A DNA stretch of 37,107 nucleotides from an uncultured Flavobacteriales bacterium. GTDB lineage: Bacteria; Bacteroidota; Bacteroidia; Flavobacteriales; Crocinitomicaceae. The stretch spans positions 1-37,107 of the forward strand of contig CAMLIF010000026.1 of assembly GCA_946479985.1 (NCBI GenBank), in the 5' to 3' direction. The position numbers and the translations under genes were made by a program. This document shows, one piece after another, positions 7,801 through 17,213 of this stretch (positions are counted from its first letter, which is position 1; every line of letters begins with the position of its first letter). The notes beneath the pieces were generated by a model, which saw only the letters and a list, made by a program, of their open reading frames with translations, was not told where the DNA came from and did no database searches.

Positions 7801-10800
7801 CAAACGGTCGTAATAGAAACGAGCCGAGTACAATTGGTCCTGGATATTCAGCACCCGTACCGCAGCGTAACCGGATAAAGGATTACTCACATAATCGCCT
7901 GCCCAAACTCCTTTTGTTGAAGTAGGGAATGAAATCGCCTTCACGTTGATATTGCTAAGCGCTCCTGAATAACTATCATTAATGGTTTTCTGTACCCACG
8001 ACATAGCTGTGTAAGCTGTAGCAAAAGTATTGTAGGTTACAGCATCGGTTTGGTAGAACAAGCCGGCATCGCCCGCCACATAACCGTGCGAGGCATCGGT
8101 AAACACTACATCACGAATTGTTCCGGTAACTCCGGTTGCCATAGAAATAGTTGTTGTTGCTCCCGGTGCTTTGTAACGGATCATGTTGTTTCCAACTACC
8201 ATTACCTCATCGGTTGCGCTTGTATTGTTGAAAATATGCAGCGCATTAATAGTTGCGGGAACGGTTCCGCCAAGAAGCGCATCGGTTACTGCAAAGGTGT
8301 AGGAAGTCCCTGCCACGGTTAACTCTATTTTCTTCAAACTGGTATTCGCACCCATGTACCCAATGAGCGGGTTGGTAATTCCGAACTTGATATCGTTTAC
8401 GGTTAAGCCAAGGGCTGCAAAGGTAAGATCAGGTGTTGCCACGTTTCCGAAACAGCCTGCCAGGTAACTTGCTCCGGTCAGCAACGCATAATGCGCTGAG
8501 GCTGCTGTTGGTTTGGTCCACACGTTCTTAACCGCAACGGTCAATGTAGTATTGTTCACAGTAGAAGGCATCACTTTAATCCAGGTGCCGCCTGTGTTTA
8601 CGGTACTGCGCACAAAGAAGTTGTCACCGCCTACTGTTCCAATGGAACTGGTTGCAAAATGCACGTCGTTTAGGCGCGGACCGAATAGAGATGAGATTGG
8701 CGTATGCGCGGTGGTACTGAGCTCACTGATCTTACCGCCATCGCCCACACAAAGTGCTTTTGGAGTGGAAGTTTGCCCGGGTGCAATGGCTACACTGTTT
8801 ATAGAATAACCCAATGCAGAAGATGCCGTTAACGACGGACTTCCTGCCGGATTAATGGTAGCGGTGTAATAACTTTTTCCACCTGTTCCTACAACGTATG
8901 CCACGTAACTTGAGTTTGCTGCATTGGTACCAAGAGCTACATCGGTTAAATGTCCGCTTGGTGAACCTCCCAGTGTTATACTGCTTGTAGCTGAACTGGT
9001 CAGTGTCATGCGGAAGGCCGTTAGCGACTTTCCGACCACATATGCAATAGGTACTGAGGAGATGGTAATGGAACTTACTCCAAGCAGATTAGTAGTTTTT
9101 TCTGCCGGAACAATCTGCCAGGTAGTTGCAGAAGATGCTCTTCGAAGAATGACACCCCTGTCTCCTACTGCAAGCCCGTTATAAGCAATAGATGAAGCAG
9201 TAAACGAAGTACCGGTTAATGCGTTCAGAGGCGCTGTGCGCAAGGCCGAACGGTTTGCCCACGAGATTTGGGTAGCGATAGATATTCCGGAAGTGATTGC
9301 TGTAGTAGAACTGTAAATCTGTCCGTCGGCACCTACAAGTGTCACGTAATCGGAATGCAGCCCCATAGCTATAAAGCTTCCGCCGCTCGGCAGGTTCGCC
9401 GAAGTATTGTTCGGGAATGCTGCCAAACCGCCACCGGTTGGTGTAGCCGTAGTGATCAGCAAACGGTGAATTTTCTGATTGGCATGCTCGTAGCCTAAAA
9501 TGTATGGAGTGGTAGTACCATCAACAATAGCTACATCTTTAAACGTTGTGGATGAAGGTGAGATAGTTTTAAGCGCCGCTGCGCCGCCATTGTAACTATG
9601 AAGATCCGAAACAACAACACCCGTACCGTCATTTCTTACGGTTACCACGTGCAGCATAGTATTTGAACTTACATCTACAATAAAACATGCTTTCAAACTG
9701 GTTGGGGCAGTTCCACCGCTGGCAGTGTAATAAGTGGAATGTGTTGTTGGAGCAGTTGTTCCTGTAGTCGAAGTATAACTCACTTCGTAAATTTTAAGAC
9801 CGGTTGTTCCAAGAAGGTAACAGCGTCCGTTCTTAATGTATTTCGTCATTTTATCAAAAATCAGTGAGCCGGTGCTATAGCTCCACAACTGGGTTGAGGA
9901 GAATAGGGAAATATTGTAGCACTGAACAGTATTGTTGGTGAATGAACCTGCAACTACAATATCAGAACCCGATTGGGTAATGGTTGTCATAGAAACACAC
10001 TGCGTTCCTGAAACCTGTGCCCATGAATCTCCGCCGTCGGTTGTTTTGTATAAATAAGACTGTCCGGCTGTAGAGCGAATGATAGCCACTCCTGTCAAAC
10101 TTCCCCAGAAGGCTGTTTCCAGTATTGTTCCAGTATTGTTGTCAGCTGAATGCAGTACCTGTGTTCCTGTTGTTCCTGATTCTGTTAAAGCAAGTAAATC
10201 GCCGTCTACACCACCCACAAAACCAAGGGTGGAAGAAGCATACGAAACGGAACTCCACTGAACACCTTTGATATCTTCCGGTGTTGCAGTAACCGAACTT
10301 GTTGATGCCGGAAGCGTTATTCTCCAAAGTTGGGTAAAGGCTGCTCCGCCGGTATTTACTTGTTCTCCAACTACGTAGGTTGCCGTTCCTGTTCCTCCAA
10401 TTTCAACAATGCTTTGTCCTGCAACCAACGTATAACCCGACAAGCTCGGAGTTACTACATACATACTCAGCGTACCGGTCACAATTTTGTATTGTACCAC
10501 ACGTCCGTCGGCAAGAAGGAATGCGCCGTCGGTTGCGCTTTTAAAGGATAAGTCTACAAAGTTTCCTGTTACATTAATCCCGTGCATGTTGAGCATGTCC
10601 CAGGTTTGTCCGCCGTTAATTGTACGGAGCGCAATTCCTGATTTCCCAACGGCAAATCCCGTTGTTGAACTGATCATGCGCACCTTTTGCAGGTCGAAAG
10701 CCAGTAAGTTTTCAATACGTGTCCAGTTAGAACCGCCATCGGTTGTTTTATACAAGTAGCCACGAGTACCCATAGGTGTTGTAGTCTCAGTAACATAACC

Positions 10801-13800
10801 TGCAAGGTAACCCACACTCGCATCCAGCATTTGAACAGCGGTTGTGTTTAATTTCACGTCCAGTCCGCTGGCTGTAGTCTGTTTCCAGCTCGACATCACA
10901 TCCTGATCCGGCATGTGCTGTGCAACCAATTGATTAAGCGAGTTGTAGGTATAAACGGTTGCCATCCGGTGATCCGTCAATACGAGGTGTGTTCCGTTTA
11001 CGCGGTCGGCACGTACGCTTGATTCCAAAGGGCTCAATGCCGAAACAATGTCCAGTTGCTCTACTCCTTCCGGCGGAACTGTTTTTACCAGGTTCCCGGC
11101 CTGATCGTAATAGTAAAGTGTGAAATGGTATTCACTTTGATCGGCTGTTCTGCTGAATTCTTCCACAGTCGACATACAATGAGTAATATAGCGCGCACGG
11201 AAATCAGTCATCAATGAATCTACATAATCGTAATACGCTTCTTCGGCAGATGCCATGGCCATAGCCGTTACAATTGCCGAACATGGTTCTTCAATAATAA
11301 TATTCGGGAACGGTTCAATGCCGTTGAATGTAGTTTCCAATTGTTCACATGGCCTGATCGGAAGACAAATAAAACCGAATACGGTATCAGTGATACTATT
11401 GTCCAGTTCAACTACCATTTCAAATTCGTGGTACTCACCGTTCAAATCGGTTTCACCCACTGCTTCAAAAGAAAACACTTCCGTAATATCGTCCAGCGTA
11501 TAACCCAATAACGGATCTTCGCGCAGTTTTAATACCAGGTCACAATCGTCGCCCAAAGAAAAAGTAGTTACATTGAGTTTCACCGGGTTGGCACGACTGT
11601 TCGAATAAGGTATGCGCACACTGTCACATTCAGCACCTTCTTCACCCGGCCCGCAAGCAACGCTGTCTTTGTATACCAGGACATGTGTTGTTGTAATTTC
11701 CTGGTAGTAGGTTTGTGTAATTAAGGTATCACCCCAAAGTAATTCGGTCTGGTGCGTAAAATGCACCGGTGTTACCGATAAACCATCAGTGTAAACCAAT
11801 TCTATTCCGGATGAAGAGCTAATACTCGTTGCCCCGTTCAACTGGCCCGCCAGGTTATTTGTCATATAGGTACTTGCAAACAAGTCGTAGGCCGGGGCCT
11901 GGTTCAGCAATACATCTTCCAGCAAATCTGAAATTTCAGTAAAGTTCACAGCTGGCTGATCGTTACAACCCAATACGGGTTGCCCGCAAAGACCAATATC
12001 CAATGGTGTTTTGCTCGGTGCAAATAAGTCAACGTTACAAGTTAACGTAGTTAAGAATGCTCCGGAACCATCAACAGCCGTAAGTATAAAGGTAGTAGCG
12101 TCAACCACTTCCATGGAAGAAAAACCTGCAATGGTTGAGTATGCCGTAAATGGTGTAGTGGCAATGGTTAATTCTATTTTATTCGAATTGGTTGCATCAT
12201 ACAGCTTAAATTTTCCGGAAGCATAGCCCCAGTACACCTCAGCCGACGGAGTGGTGGTCCCGCTCAGCAATTCGCCAACACGGTCGGTAACAAAAACAGC
12301 TGCGTTCGGAATTTCCAAAGCACCTTTCAAACAATAAGGCGATACCGGCTTAAAATCGGTAGCAACAACATTAAACAGGTCGAACAGATCTTCACCCAAT
12401 TCATTCAAAGTACATACATCCGGGAACGAGCAATTCAGAATATCGAAAGAAGTACTTCCGGATAACGGGTAATACGCAATGGAATCGTTTGTATGGTAAA
12501 CCGCCTTTCCGGTAAATGTATAGCCCAAACCACCTGTTGAAACAGTATGAATGTTGATGATCTCACGAATGGAATCCCAAACGATCAAACTGTCTTCTTC
12601 CAAATGGAACACAATGGTGCCAACAGTTGCCAGACTTGGATTCAGGATAGTTATGTTTAAAGTAGAATCATTGGTTACGGTTGCATTCCACGTTAAAGCA
12701 GGCAACGCAGCAGGAGGATTTGTCCAGCCGTTCAATGCATGAATGAACTGCACAAAATCTTCGCTGTTCGTAAGTCCGTAACTTGCGGCAGTCAGGTTTC
12801 CGTCTAACGCCAGATCGTCGGCCAGGTTCTCAAATCCGGTCGCAAGCGGACAATCGCCGGTAGTGATGTATTCGTTATAAGCTACTTCACTTGTAAGTTC
12901 CAGCGGATCGATGTTGTAATTGTATCCGTCGCCATTACCACTTGCATCCGAAGGAAGCATGAAACGCTTGGCTTTGTACTTATAGAGTGGTGCGTTATTT
13001 ACAGAGCAGGGTTGTGCTTCATTCAGATATTGCGTGTTTCCTGATCCAATTTCAGTCGGATCAAAGAATCCACCCAGGAACGGGTTGAAATTAGAATTCG
13101 CAATACAACCGTTGTACCCGTAATAATCAGAAGTTTCAATTGAACGCTTCAATGCAAGCTGCGAAATGAATTCTTGTTTGGCACTTCGGTAATAGGCTTT
13201 GAAATTCAACCAATCCTGGTTACGCGCTTCCACATCGGCAAGGGTAATTCCGCCGTATGTGGCAGTTGAAGCATCGTTTCCAAAACCAAAACAATCTGAC
13301 CCCGGGGTTGTACCAATCTGGGTCCCGCAACGGCCAGTCATAGCTGCAATTTCAGCCATACTGTAATCATTGATTCCAATGGTACTGTAAAGTCCCATTT
13401 TTGCCAGGAGCAAATTCTTAAACGCTAACCAGTTATCGCTATCATACATTGCAATCAGGAAAGGATCGTATGCATGACTTGTGCTGATCGTTCCGAAATC
13501 TTCCAGGCGGCTGTTAATTGGAGTAGCCGTAACAATACCCGTTTTTATCAAATCTGCATCAATGGCTTCCTGCCATGTATCTGTCTGATCCAGTAAGGCA
13601 TCAAACGATTCGGATGAATGACCATTCGCATCTTCAATGGTAAGTTGATAATACGTTTCCAGCATACGGTATTCGGGATGGTAATAGATCAATGAACGTG
13701 CCCATGACGGTTGGAAAAGGTCAATGAAATCTTCCACATGCGCCAGGTTCTCAGGAGTTGTCCAATATGTTCCACTCCCTGAATCATAGGTATAATAGCC

Positions 13801-16476
13801 TGATCCGCCATTTACGATTTCAGGTTCCGAAGACGTAACGCTGCCTCCTACAACTACCACATTCGCTAATTCCACCTTCGATTCCGTCAGTAGATTCTCG
13901 TCGTAATAGTGGTTGGTTGTAGTCGCCGGAACACTGTTGTGATGCTCGAAAACCGGATTTTGCCAATCGCTGTTTGCAAGCATGTCAATATATGTCCTCG
14001 GCAAATGATTCCCGTCATTGTAAACCGATAATAGAAACTCTTCCGGATGAAAAGTGCCATTGGCCAACAGGTACTCTCCGTATTGGCCAAGCGGGCTCAC
14101 ATCTGCAAGCAGTAATCCGCGATAGGCTTCATACATGGAAACAGGTTCACACAACGCCTTGCAATGCTCCTGCAGCAATAGATAATCTTCGGCTGTTCCG
14201 TATCCCCCGGAAACAAAAGCTACCTCAGTAGGCAAATTTTCGAGACACTGTTCACAGGTTGTATCCGGAACACAACCACTGTAATCGGCATCGGCCAAAT
14301 ATTCTTCCTGGAAATCTTCGAGTGTTTTGAAACACTCATTTACAAGAGTATCCATATATTGTTTCTCGTAGAAATTCAAAGCTTTCGCATTCAGATGCAA
14401 TGTTTTGGTAAGCTGGTAACTGCCAACCGGAACATCGGTTAACGTAATATCATAACCATAAGGAGAACCCGGATCATCACAGATCATGGAAAAAACAATG
14501 GAATCGTTTTCCTCTAAATAGGTGAATGTTCCAGTCAATGTATCGGCATATCCTGTCGGTACTAACGAAACCCCGCATTGATCACGGAAATTAATTGTTA
14601 AGTCGTAGACACAACCGAAACAAATATCATCAGCCAGGCACTCATCAGTAAACATGCCTATTGTTTCCCTATACGAAATAGTGATATCTGTTTTAGCGGA
14701 AACTAACACGGTTTGAATGACCGATTTCGACAAACTATCTGTGGTATACTCGTTGGCTGTTTGATCAGTTTCCAATAAAATATCGTCTTTGAGATGAAGA
14801 GGATTATCCGGAAGTGATTCCAAAGCTATCAGGCTATCAGGTGCTTCACCCGCCAAAGCCGTTGCAATTACTCTTCCCTCCTGGTCTAAATAGCTTACGC
14901 TTACCTGGCCATTCGGGTCCATTACCATATTCTTCTGATAGTGTTTGGCATAGCCAACTTCAGACCCGAACAAACGGTCTAATTCTACCTGTGAAGGGTG
15001 GCCGTAGAAGTATTTCGATTCATGATCGCTTCCCAATTGGAATTCTTCACCTACTCCACCCTGACGGCGAATGCGCCCGGTATTATCAGGCGTGTATTCA
15101 ACCTGCGAAAAAGGATAACCTGCGGCATCCGGTAAATAGGCCTGAGCATCAGTATTCTCAATGTTCAGATCTGAATAATAATTGGAAGCACCTGATTCAG
15201 CGCTCATGGCAGCTGTTGGGTTTGAACAGGCACTGACAGAAATATCAAAATCTGCTCTGCTGTATGCAGGCTCGGTTCCGTTAATTGTACGATTAAAATC
15301 TTCGTAATATTTCAACGAGTTCACTTGCCCGTTACAAGTTGAAGCCGGAACCGGGGCCGGTAACACCTGAATAGCCGGACGTCCCTGGTAATCGTAAATT
15401 GTTTCACCTACAATGGCTTTGGTGTTCGTACTTACCAGCGTTACCATCTGGCGGTTACGCAAACTTCCGTCAAAGAAAGAAACTACTTCTTTCCGTTTTC
15501 CTTCTTCCGCAAACGAAACCGAATACTGCCAGTTTTTACTGATTTCCCAAGGCTCTTCAATGTAGTAATAATCTGCACCGGCATCCGGATGCACTTCCCC
15601 GTTTTGCGGAAGACTCCACAAGGAATATTGGCGTTTGGTAGGATCTGAAATATAACGTCCAACTGCCCGAACGCGATAAACCACATAACCATGATCATAA
15701 GTAAGTGGAATTTCATATTGAAACTCAGCGGTAGAAATTCTGCTGGCGTTAAATCGGAAATCAAAATGTACTTCATTATCTGCTTTGTAATCTCCGGCTG
15801 TTTCAGCATAATCGTTCACATAGGTCCATTCCAGCTGGTACTCTTCGGCTTCCTTAATTGGAGTCCAGCGAACCAATAAACGGTCTTTTACTTCATCACA
15901 ATCCTGGTATACAATCTTATCCGAACCAAAAGTTTCAACGATAACAATCTCATCTACATAATCACTGAAATCGTAAACGCGGTCAATAAACAACTCTGCG
16001 TCTATGTATAGGTTTTTAGCGAGATTGGTTGCAGTAGATGTACTTCCGTTAATACTGATTATCTGAATACTGTAAGCAAGTATTCCGTCCAGTTCAACGG
16101 TTTGTTTGTCAGCAAAAGAAAGATTTCCTGGTGTGTAATCTACATCCAGCGTTACATTGAAAGGAGTGTTCGGAGAACCACCAACTGTATTGTAGGTTGT
16201 AACCTGGATAACCACTGTGGTATGGCCGGAAGCAACTACCTCCGGAAAATGATGATCAACACCGAGCGTTAACAGTCCTTTTTTGGAAACGTCAGTATAA
16301 GTCGCCGCATCCGCTGGAGCTGATATACTTGTTGTTGATCCTACAGGTACGACCGTAGATCCAACAACGCTGTGCAGGGTAGATTTGGTTGGTACAATCA
16401 ATGTTGCATTCCCCCAATGCGGGATAAATAACAAACAGACAACTGCTACGAGCGATTTCAGGAGATTAGTACTCAT
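4855..16476 (-). CDS. Giant secreted YD-repeat (RHS-like) protein with a YCF48/BNR insertion and variable C-terminal tip
   Basis: 3873 residues from the ATG at 16476. This start gives a signal peptide (MSTNLLKSLVAVVCLLF...) and an ATGA overlap with the upstream gene; the earlier in-frame start at 16521 puts 15 residues before it. Layout by residue: signal 1-24; beta-rich N-terminus with an Fn3-like part near 195-300; YD-family segment at about 515-545 (DPNGQVSVSYLDQEGRV); long unassigned Cys- and acidic-rich region; YD repeat at about 1840-1860; YCF48/BNR-type repeats at about 1870-2870 (YLYKTTDGGSNW, LRTINGGQTW, YLYKTTDGGDSW); YD repeats resume with FYYDRLGRIVVSQNS near 2886; RHS core end (YDSRLGRRWNPDP, NNPIWFADPNG) at about 3605-3643. 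The unique tip of about 230 residues is helical, then beta, with no recognised active site. No T9SS sorting domain is visible. Probably exported and surface-associated; function unknown. Confidence 0.9.
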   Translation of the reverse strand: MSTNLLKSLVAVVCLLFIPHWGNATLIVPTKSTLHSVVGSTVVPVGSTTSISAPADAATYTDVSKKGLLTLGVDHHFPEVVASGHTTVVIQVTTYNTVGGSPNTPFNVTLDVDYTPGNLSFADKQTVELDGILAYSIQIISINGSTSTATNLAKNLYIDAELFIDRVYDFSDYVDEIVIVETFGSDKIVYQDCDEVKDRLLVRWTPIKEAEEYQLEWTYVNDYAETAGDYKADNEVHFDFRFNASRISTAEFQYEIPLTYDHGYVVYRVRAVGRYISDPTKRQYSLWSLPQNGEVHPDAGADYYYIEEPWEISKNWQYSVSFAEEGKRKEVVSFFDGSLRNRQMVTLVSTNTKAIVGETIYDYQGRPAIQVLPAPVPASTCNGQVNSLKYYEDFNRTINGTEPAYSRADFDISVSACSNPTAAMSAESGASNYYSDLNIENTDAQAYLPDAAGYPFSQVEYTPDNTGRIRRQGGVGEEFQLGSDHESKYFYGHPSQVELDRLFGSEVGYAKHYQKNMVMDPNGQVSVSYLDQEGRVIATALAGEAPDSLIALESLPDNPLHLKDDILLETDQTANEYTTDSLSKSVIQTVLVSAKTDITISYRETIGMFTDECLADDICFGCVYDLTINFRDQCGVSLVPTGYADTLTGTFTYLEENDSIVFSMICDDPGSPYGYDITLTDVPVGSYQLTKTLHLNAKALNFYEKQYMDTLVNECFKTLEDFQEEYLADADYSGCVPDTTCEQCLENLPTEVAFVSGGYGTAEDYLLLQEHCKALCEPVSMYEAYRGLLLADVSPLGQYGEYLLANGTFHPEEFLLSVYNDGNHLPRTYIDMLANSDWQNPVFEHHNSVPATTTNHYYDENLLTESKVELANVVVVGGSVTSSEPEIVNGGSGYYTYDSGSGTYWTTPENLAHVEDFIDLFQPSWARSLIYYHPEYRMLETYYQLTIEDANGHSSESFDALLDQTDTWQEAIDADLIKTGIVTATPINSRLEDFGTISTSHAYDPFLIAMYDSDNWLAFKNLLLAKMGLYSTIGINDYSMAEIAAMTGRCGTQIGTTPGSDCFGFGNDASTATYGGITLADVEARNQDWLNFKAYYRSAKQEFISQLALKRSIETSDYYGYNGCIANSNFNPFLGGFFDPTEIGSGNTQYLNEAQPCSVNNAPLYKYKAKRFMLPSDASGNGDGYNYNIDPLELTSEVAYNEYITTGDCPLATGFENLADDLALDGNLTAASYGLTNSEDFVQFIHALNGWTNPPAALPALTWNATVTNDSTLNITILNPSLATVGTIVFHLEEDSLIVWDSIREIINIHTVSTGGLGYTFTGKAVYHTNDSIAYYPLSGSTSFDILNCSFPDVCTLNELGEDLFDLFNVVATDFKPVSPYCLKGALEIPNAAVFVTDRVGELLSGTTTPSAEVYWGYASGKFKLYDATNSNKIELTIATTPFTAYSTIAGFSSMEVVDATTFILTAVDGSGAFLTTLTCNVDLFAPSKTPLDIGLCGQPVLGCNDQPAVNFTEISDLLEDVLLNQAPAYDLFASTYMTNNLAGQLNGATSISSSSGIELVYTDGLSVTPVHFTHQTELLWGDTLITQTYYQEITTTHVLVYKDSVACGPGEEGAECDSVRIPYSNSRANPVKLNVTTFSLGDDCDLVLKLREDPLLGYTLDDITEVFSFEAVGETDLNGEYHEFEMVVELDNSITDTVFGFICLPIRPCEQLETTFNGIEPFPNIIIEEPCSAIVTAMAMASAEEAYYDYVDSLMTDFRARYITHCMSTVEEFSRTADQSEYHFTLYYYDQAGNLVKTVPPEGVEQLDIVSALSPLESSVRADRVNGTHLVLTDHRMATVYTYNSLNQLVAQHMPDQDVMSSWKQTTASGLDVKLNTTAVQMLDASVGYLAGYVTETTTPMGTRGYLYKTTDGGSNWTRIENLLAFDLQKVRMISSTTGFAVGKSGIALRTINGGQTWDMLNMHGINVTGNFVDLSFKSATDGAFLLADGRVVQYKIVTGTLSMYVVTPSLSGYTLVAGQSIVEIGGTGTATYVVGEQVNTGGAAFTQLWRITLPASTSSVTATPEDIKGVQWSSVSYASSTLGFVGGVDGDLLALTESGTTGTQVLHSADNNTGTILETAFWGSLTGVAIIRSTAGQSYLYKTTDGGDSWAQVSGTQCVSMTTITQSGSDIVVAGSFTNNTVQCYNISLFSSTQLWSYSTGSLIFDKMTKYIKNGRCYLLGTTGLKIYEVSYTSTTGTTAPTTHSTYYTASGGTAPTSLKACFIVDVSSNTMLHVVTVRNDGTGVVVSDLHSYNGGAAALKTISPSSTTFKDVAIVDGTTTPYILGYEHANQKIHRLLITTATPTGGGLAAFPNNTSANLPSGGSFIAMGLHSDYVTLVGADGQIYSSTTAITSGISIATQISWANRSALRTAPLNALTGTSFTASSIAYNGLAVGDRGVILRRASSATTWQIVPAEKTTNLLGVSSITISSVPIAYVVGKSLTAFRMTLTSSATSSITLGGSPSGHLTDVALGTNAANSSYVAYVVGTGGKSYYTATINPAGSPSLTASSALGYSINSVAIAPGQTSTPKALCVGDGGKISELSTTAHTPISSLFGPRLNDVHFATSSIGTVGGDNFFVRSTVNTGGTWIKVMPSTVNNTTLTVAVKNVWTKPTAASAHYALLTGASYLAGCFGNVATPDLTFAALGLTVNDIKFGITNPLIGYMGANTSLKKIELTVAGTSYTFAVTDALLGGTVPATINALHIFNNTSATDEVMVVGNNMIRYKAPGATTTISMATGVTGTIRDVVFTDASHGYVAGDAGLFYQTDAVTYNTFATAYTAMSWVQKTINDSYSGALSNINVKAISFPTSTKGVWAGDYVSNPLSGYAAVRVLNIQDQLYSARFYYDRLGRIVVSQNSRQKNQNKYSYTLYDALGRVYEAGEKTENTTGTGVPEFAGIFGTSVGGQYVHSVIDDTKLSAWITQQSSTTRKEVTKSYYDNTNAQINANGLSTYSASFFNTETQRKRIVHVTYEETFDVDGSGNPIDSTYDHATHYNYDIHGNVKNLLQENKKMRALANLAHHRYKKLDYVYDLISGNVHRVDYENGKADQWHHAYSYDADNRITDVYTTTATPLTNAARGIYQVMLEPEVSPYWDREAAYSYYDHGPLARTVIGEQEVQGLDYVYTLQGWIKGVNSNDLNISHDPGRDANTSSGNHAVAQDVMGYSLHYFRNDYTPIVSGNSNFVAAQNSSNLTANSYDLFNGNIARMVTTITNPNTRAALPLGNAYKYDQLNRLKQAVSFTNLSSNVWGSSGTAIYGNYFAYDANGNIIKQLRKNESGTTIDSLSYKYHKLSNGKTLRNRLYHVDDNVGDGTFTDDIDDMGTFAGNGTINTANNYVYDEEGRLIKDVQEQIDLIEWRVDGKVKRIERSGEISLRSIRFEYDAMGHRIAKHVYSADEDLLLYSDYYILDAQGNTMSVYRRNIDPGTSTITFAQKEKYIYGSSRLGVLNDSIPMLGSQNNTYSQATWTHTIGNRQYELSNHLGNVLTVISDKPIPHVSSGTTVDYFLADILNTYDYSAFHAPLTARTLTKTSVTKDYRYGGANGQEKVDEVAGKGNHYSAEYWEYDSRLGRRWNPDPVIKVHESPYACFANNPIWFADPNGADTLNGVSLVSDLKSLNAEEGRIKKNRENILLMKANRDKISAQIDHIDNLQEINELMLDISPAHRSSPLSKAVKVHVKANSEALEFLKASYIAMELIIMMDIHKYNQQVEAFNDDVASANLSLALMDGDDALALQNSSEKYYYYSQNHSDKTARYRFTLNGTDYRFGIAPNKEYNSTVITINYQPEIDQIMVSFDKMGLDAASILKQFPQYKKVYDKTAGSVRKQIRKTIK
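7860..10870 (-). other. YCF48/BNR-type repeat domain inside the giant RHS protein
   Basis: The encoded stretch of about 1,000 residues contains recurring units ending in TDGG.SW- or NGGQTW-like motifs and a GxVG/GYxxG theme (TGFAVGKSGIALRT, GYVAGDAGLFYQT), as in YCF48/BNR beta-propellers. It interrupts the YD-repeat shell between VAQHMPDQDV and LYSARFYYDRLGR, a seam where typical Bacteroidota homologues, as I remember them, run directly from one YD unit into the next. Repeat count and exact borders need structure prediction. Confidence 0.75.
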
Positions 16477-17210
16477 TTTTTCTCTAATAAATTGTAAAAC
16501 GTATAAGCCGGTTCGCGACAAACAAACGCTTGTTGTTTATCTTGTAGAATCCAACTATCAAATTCTTCTGTTAATGCTTTATCGGAACTGATTACAGCAA
16601 AATCCGAATAATCAATTATTACACGAGGCTGCTCTCTAGTTTCATCAGCGATATCTTTCGATTGGTAGTTTGCCGGCCAGTAAATAAGCTCCAGTTGATT
16701 GATCCGGTTGGTGGTTTTGTCATACACAAATGTCACGTATTCCATAGAAGAGAGTGCCAGGTTCTCTTTCACCCTCAAATAGTTCAATCCGTTATATGCA
16801 GCAGTATAAAAAGTATATCGTGTAGAATCAATACCTTCAAATTGCGATGGATTGTATCCCAACATGTCACTGTTTATAGCATTCGAAAGCAGCACATTGT
16901 GATCAATGGTATCCACATTGATCTTATACTTTCCTTTTTGGAGTTGAAAAGCAGATTTGGAATGATAACTATAGTTATTGTCCTCATAAACCTGAAGCAA
17001 TGATTCTTCGTTCATTATCGGTTTTGACGATTTAATGTTCTCAAAAATGCTTGTCTTTATTTTCAAACGGTACATTTCCTTCGGTTGTTTTTCCAGAAGC
17101 TGCGTATGTTCTTTTTTAAACGAAGCATAGGATACTTGCTTCCAAGTTTGTCCAAATCCGAAATTACAGCCTAAAACAATTAGTACACATGTAAAAAGAT
17201 AGTTCTTCAT
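16473..17210 (-). CDS. Exported protein of unknown function in the RHS operon
   Basis: 245 residues with a signal peptide, MKNYLFTCVLIVLGCNFGFGQ, probably cleaved before QTW. The Cys in it lacks a proper lipobox context. The mature part is mixed alpha/beta with no domain I recognise. It sits between the jelly-roll/YD module gene (3-nt gap) and the giant RHS gene, whose ATG overlaps its TGA as ATGA. That coupling suggests the product is needed in proportion with the giant protein, for example as a periplasmic chaperone or assembly partner. This is inference from position only. Confidence 0.8.
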   Translation of the reverse strand: MKNYLFTCVLIVLGCNFGFGQTWKQVSYASFKKEHTQLLEKQPKEMYRLKIKTSIFENIKSSKPIMNEESLLQVYEDNNYSYHSKSAFQLQKGKYKINVDTIDHNVLLSNAINSDMLGYNPSQFEGIDSTRYTFYTAAYNGLNYLRVKENLALSSMEYVTFVYDKTTNRINQLELIYWPANYQSKDIADETREQPRVIIDYSDFAVISSDKALTEEFDSWILQDKQQAFVCREPAYTFYNLLEKK

Positions 17211-17213
17211 GGC

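Noticed and set aside
7285..15879. Many plus-strand open frames of 60-140 codons within the giant RHS gene
   Set aside because: They are antisense shadows of a confidently coding minus-strand frame, with no signals or families of their own.
4855..16476. T6SS or Tc-toxin membership of the giant RHS protein
   Set aside because: No VgrG, PAAR, Hcp, TcA or TcB-like partner is present in the window, and the protein has an N-terminal signal peptide.
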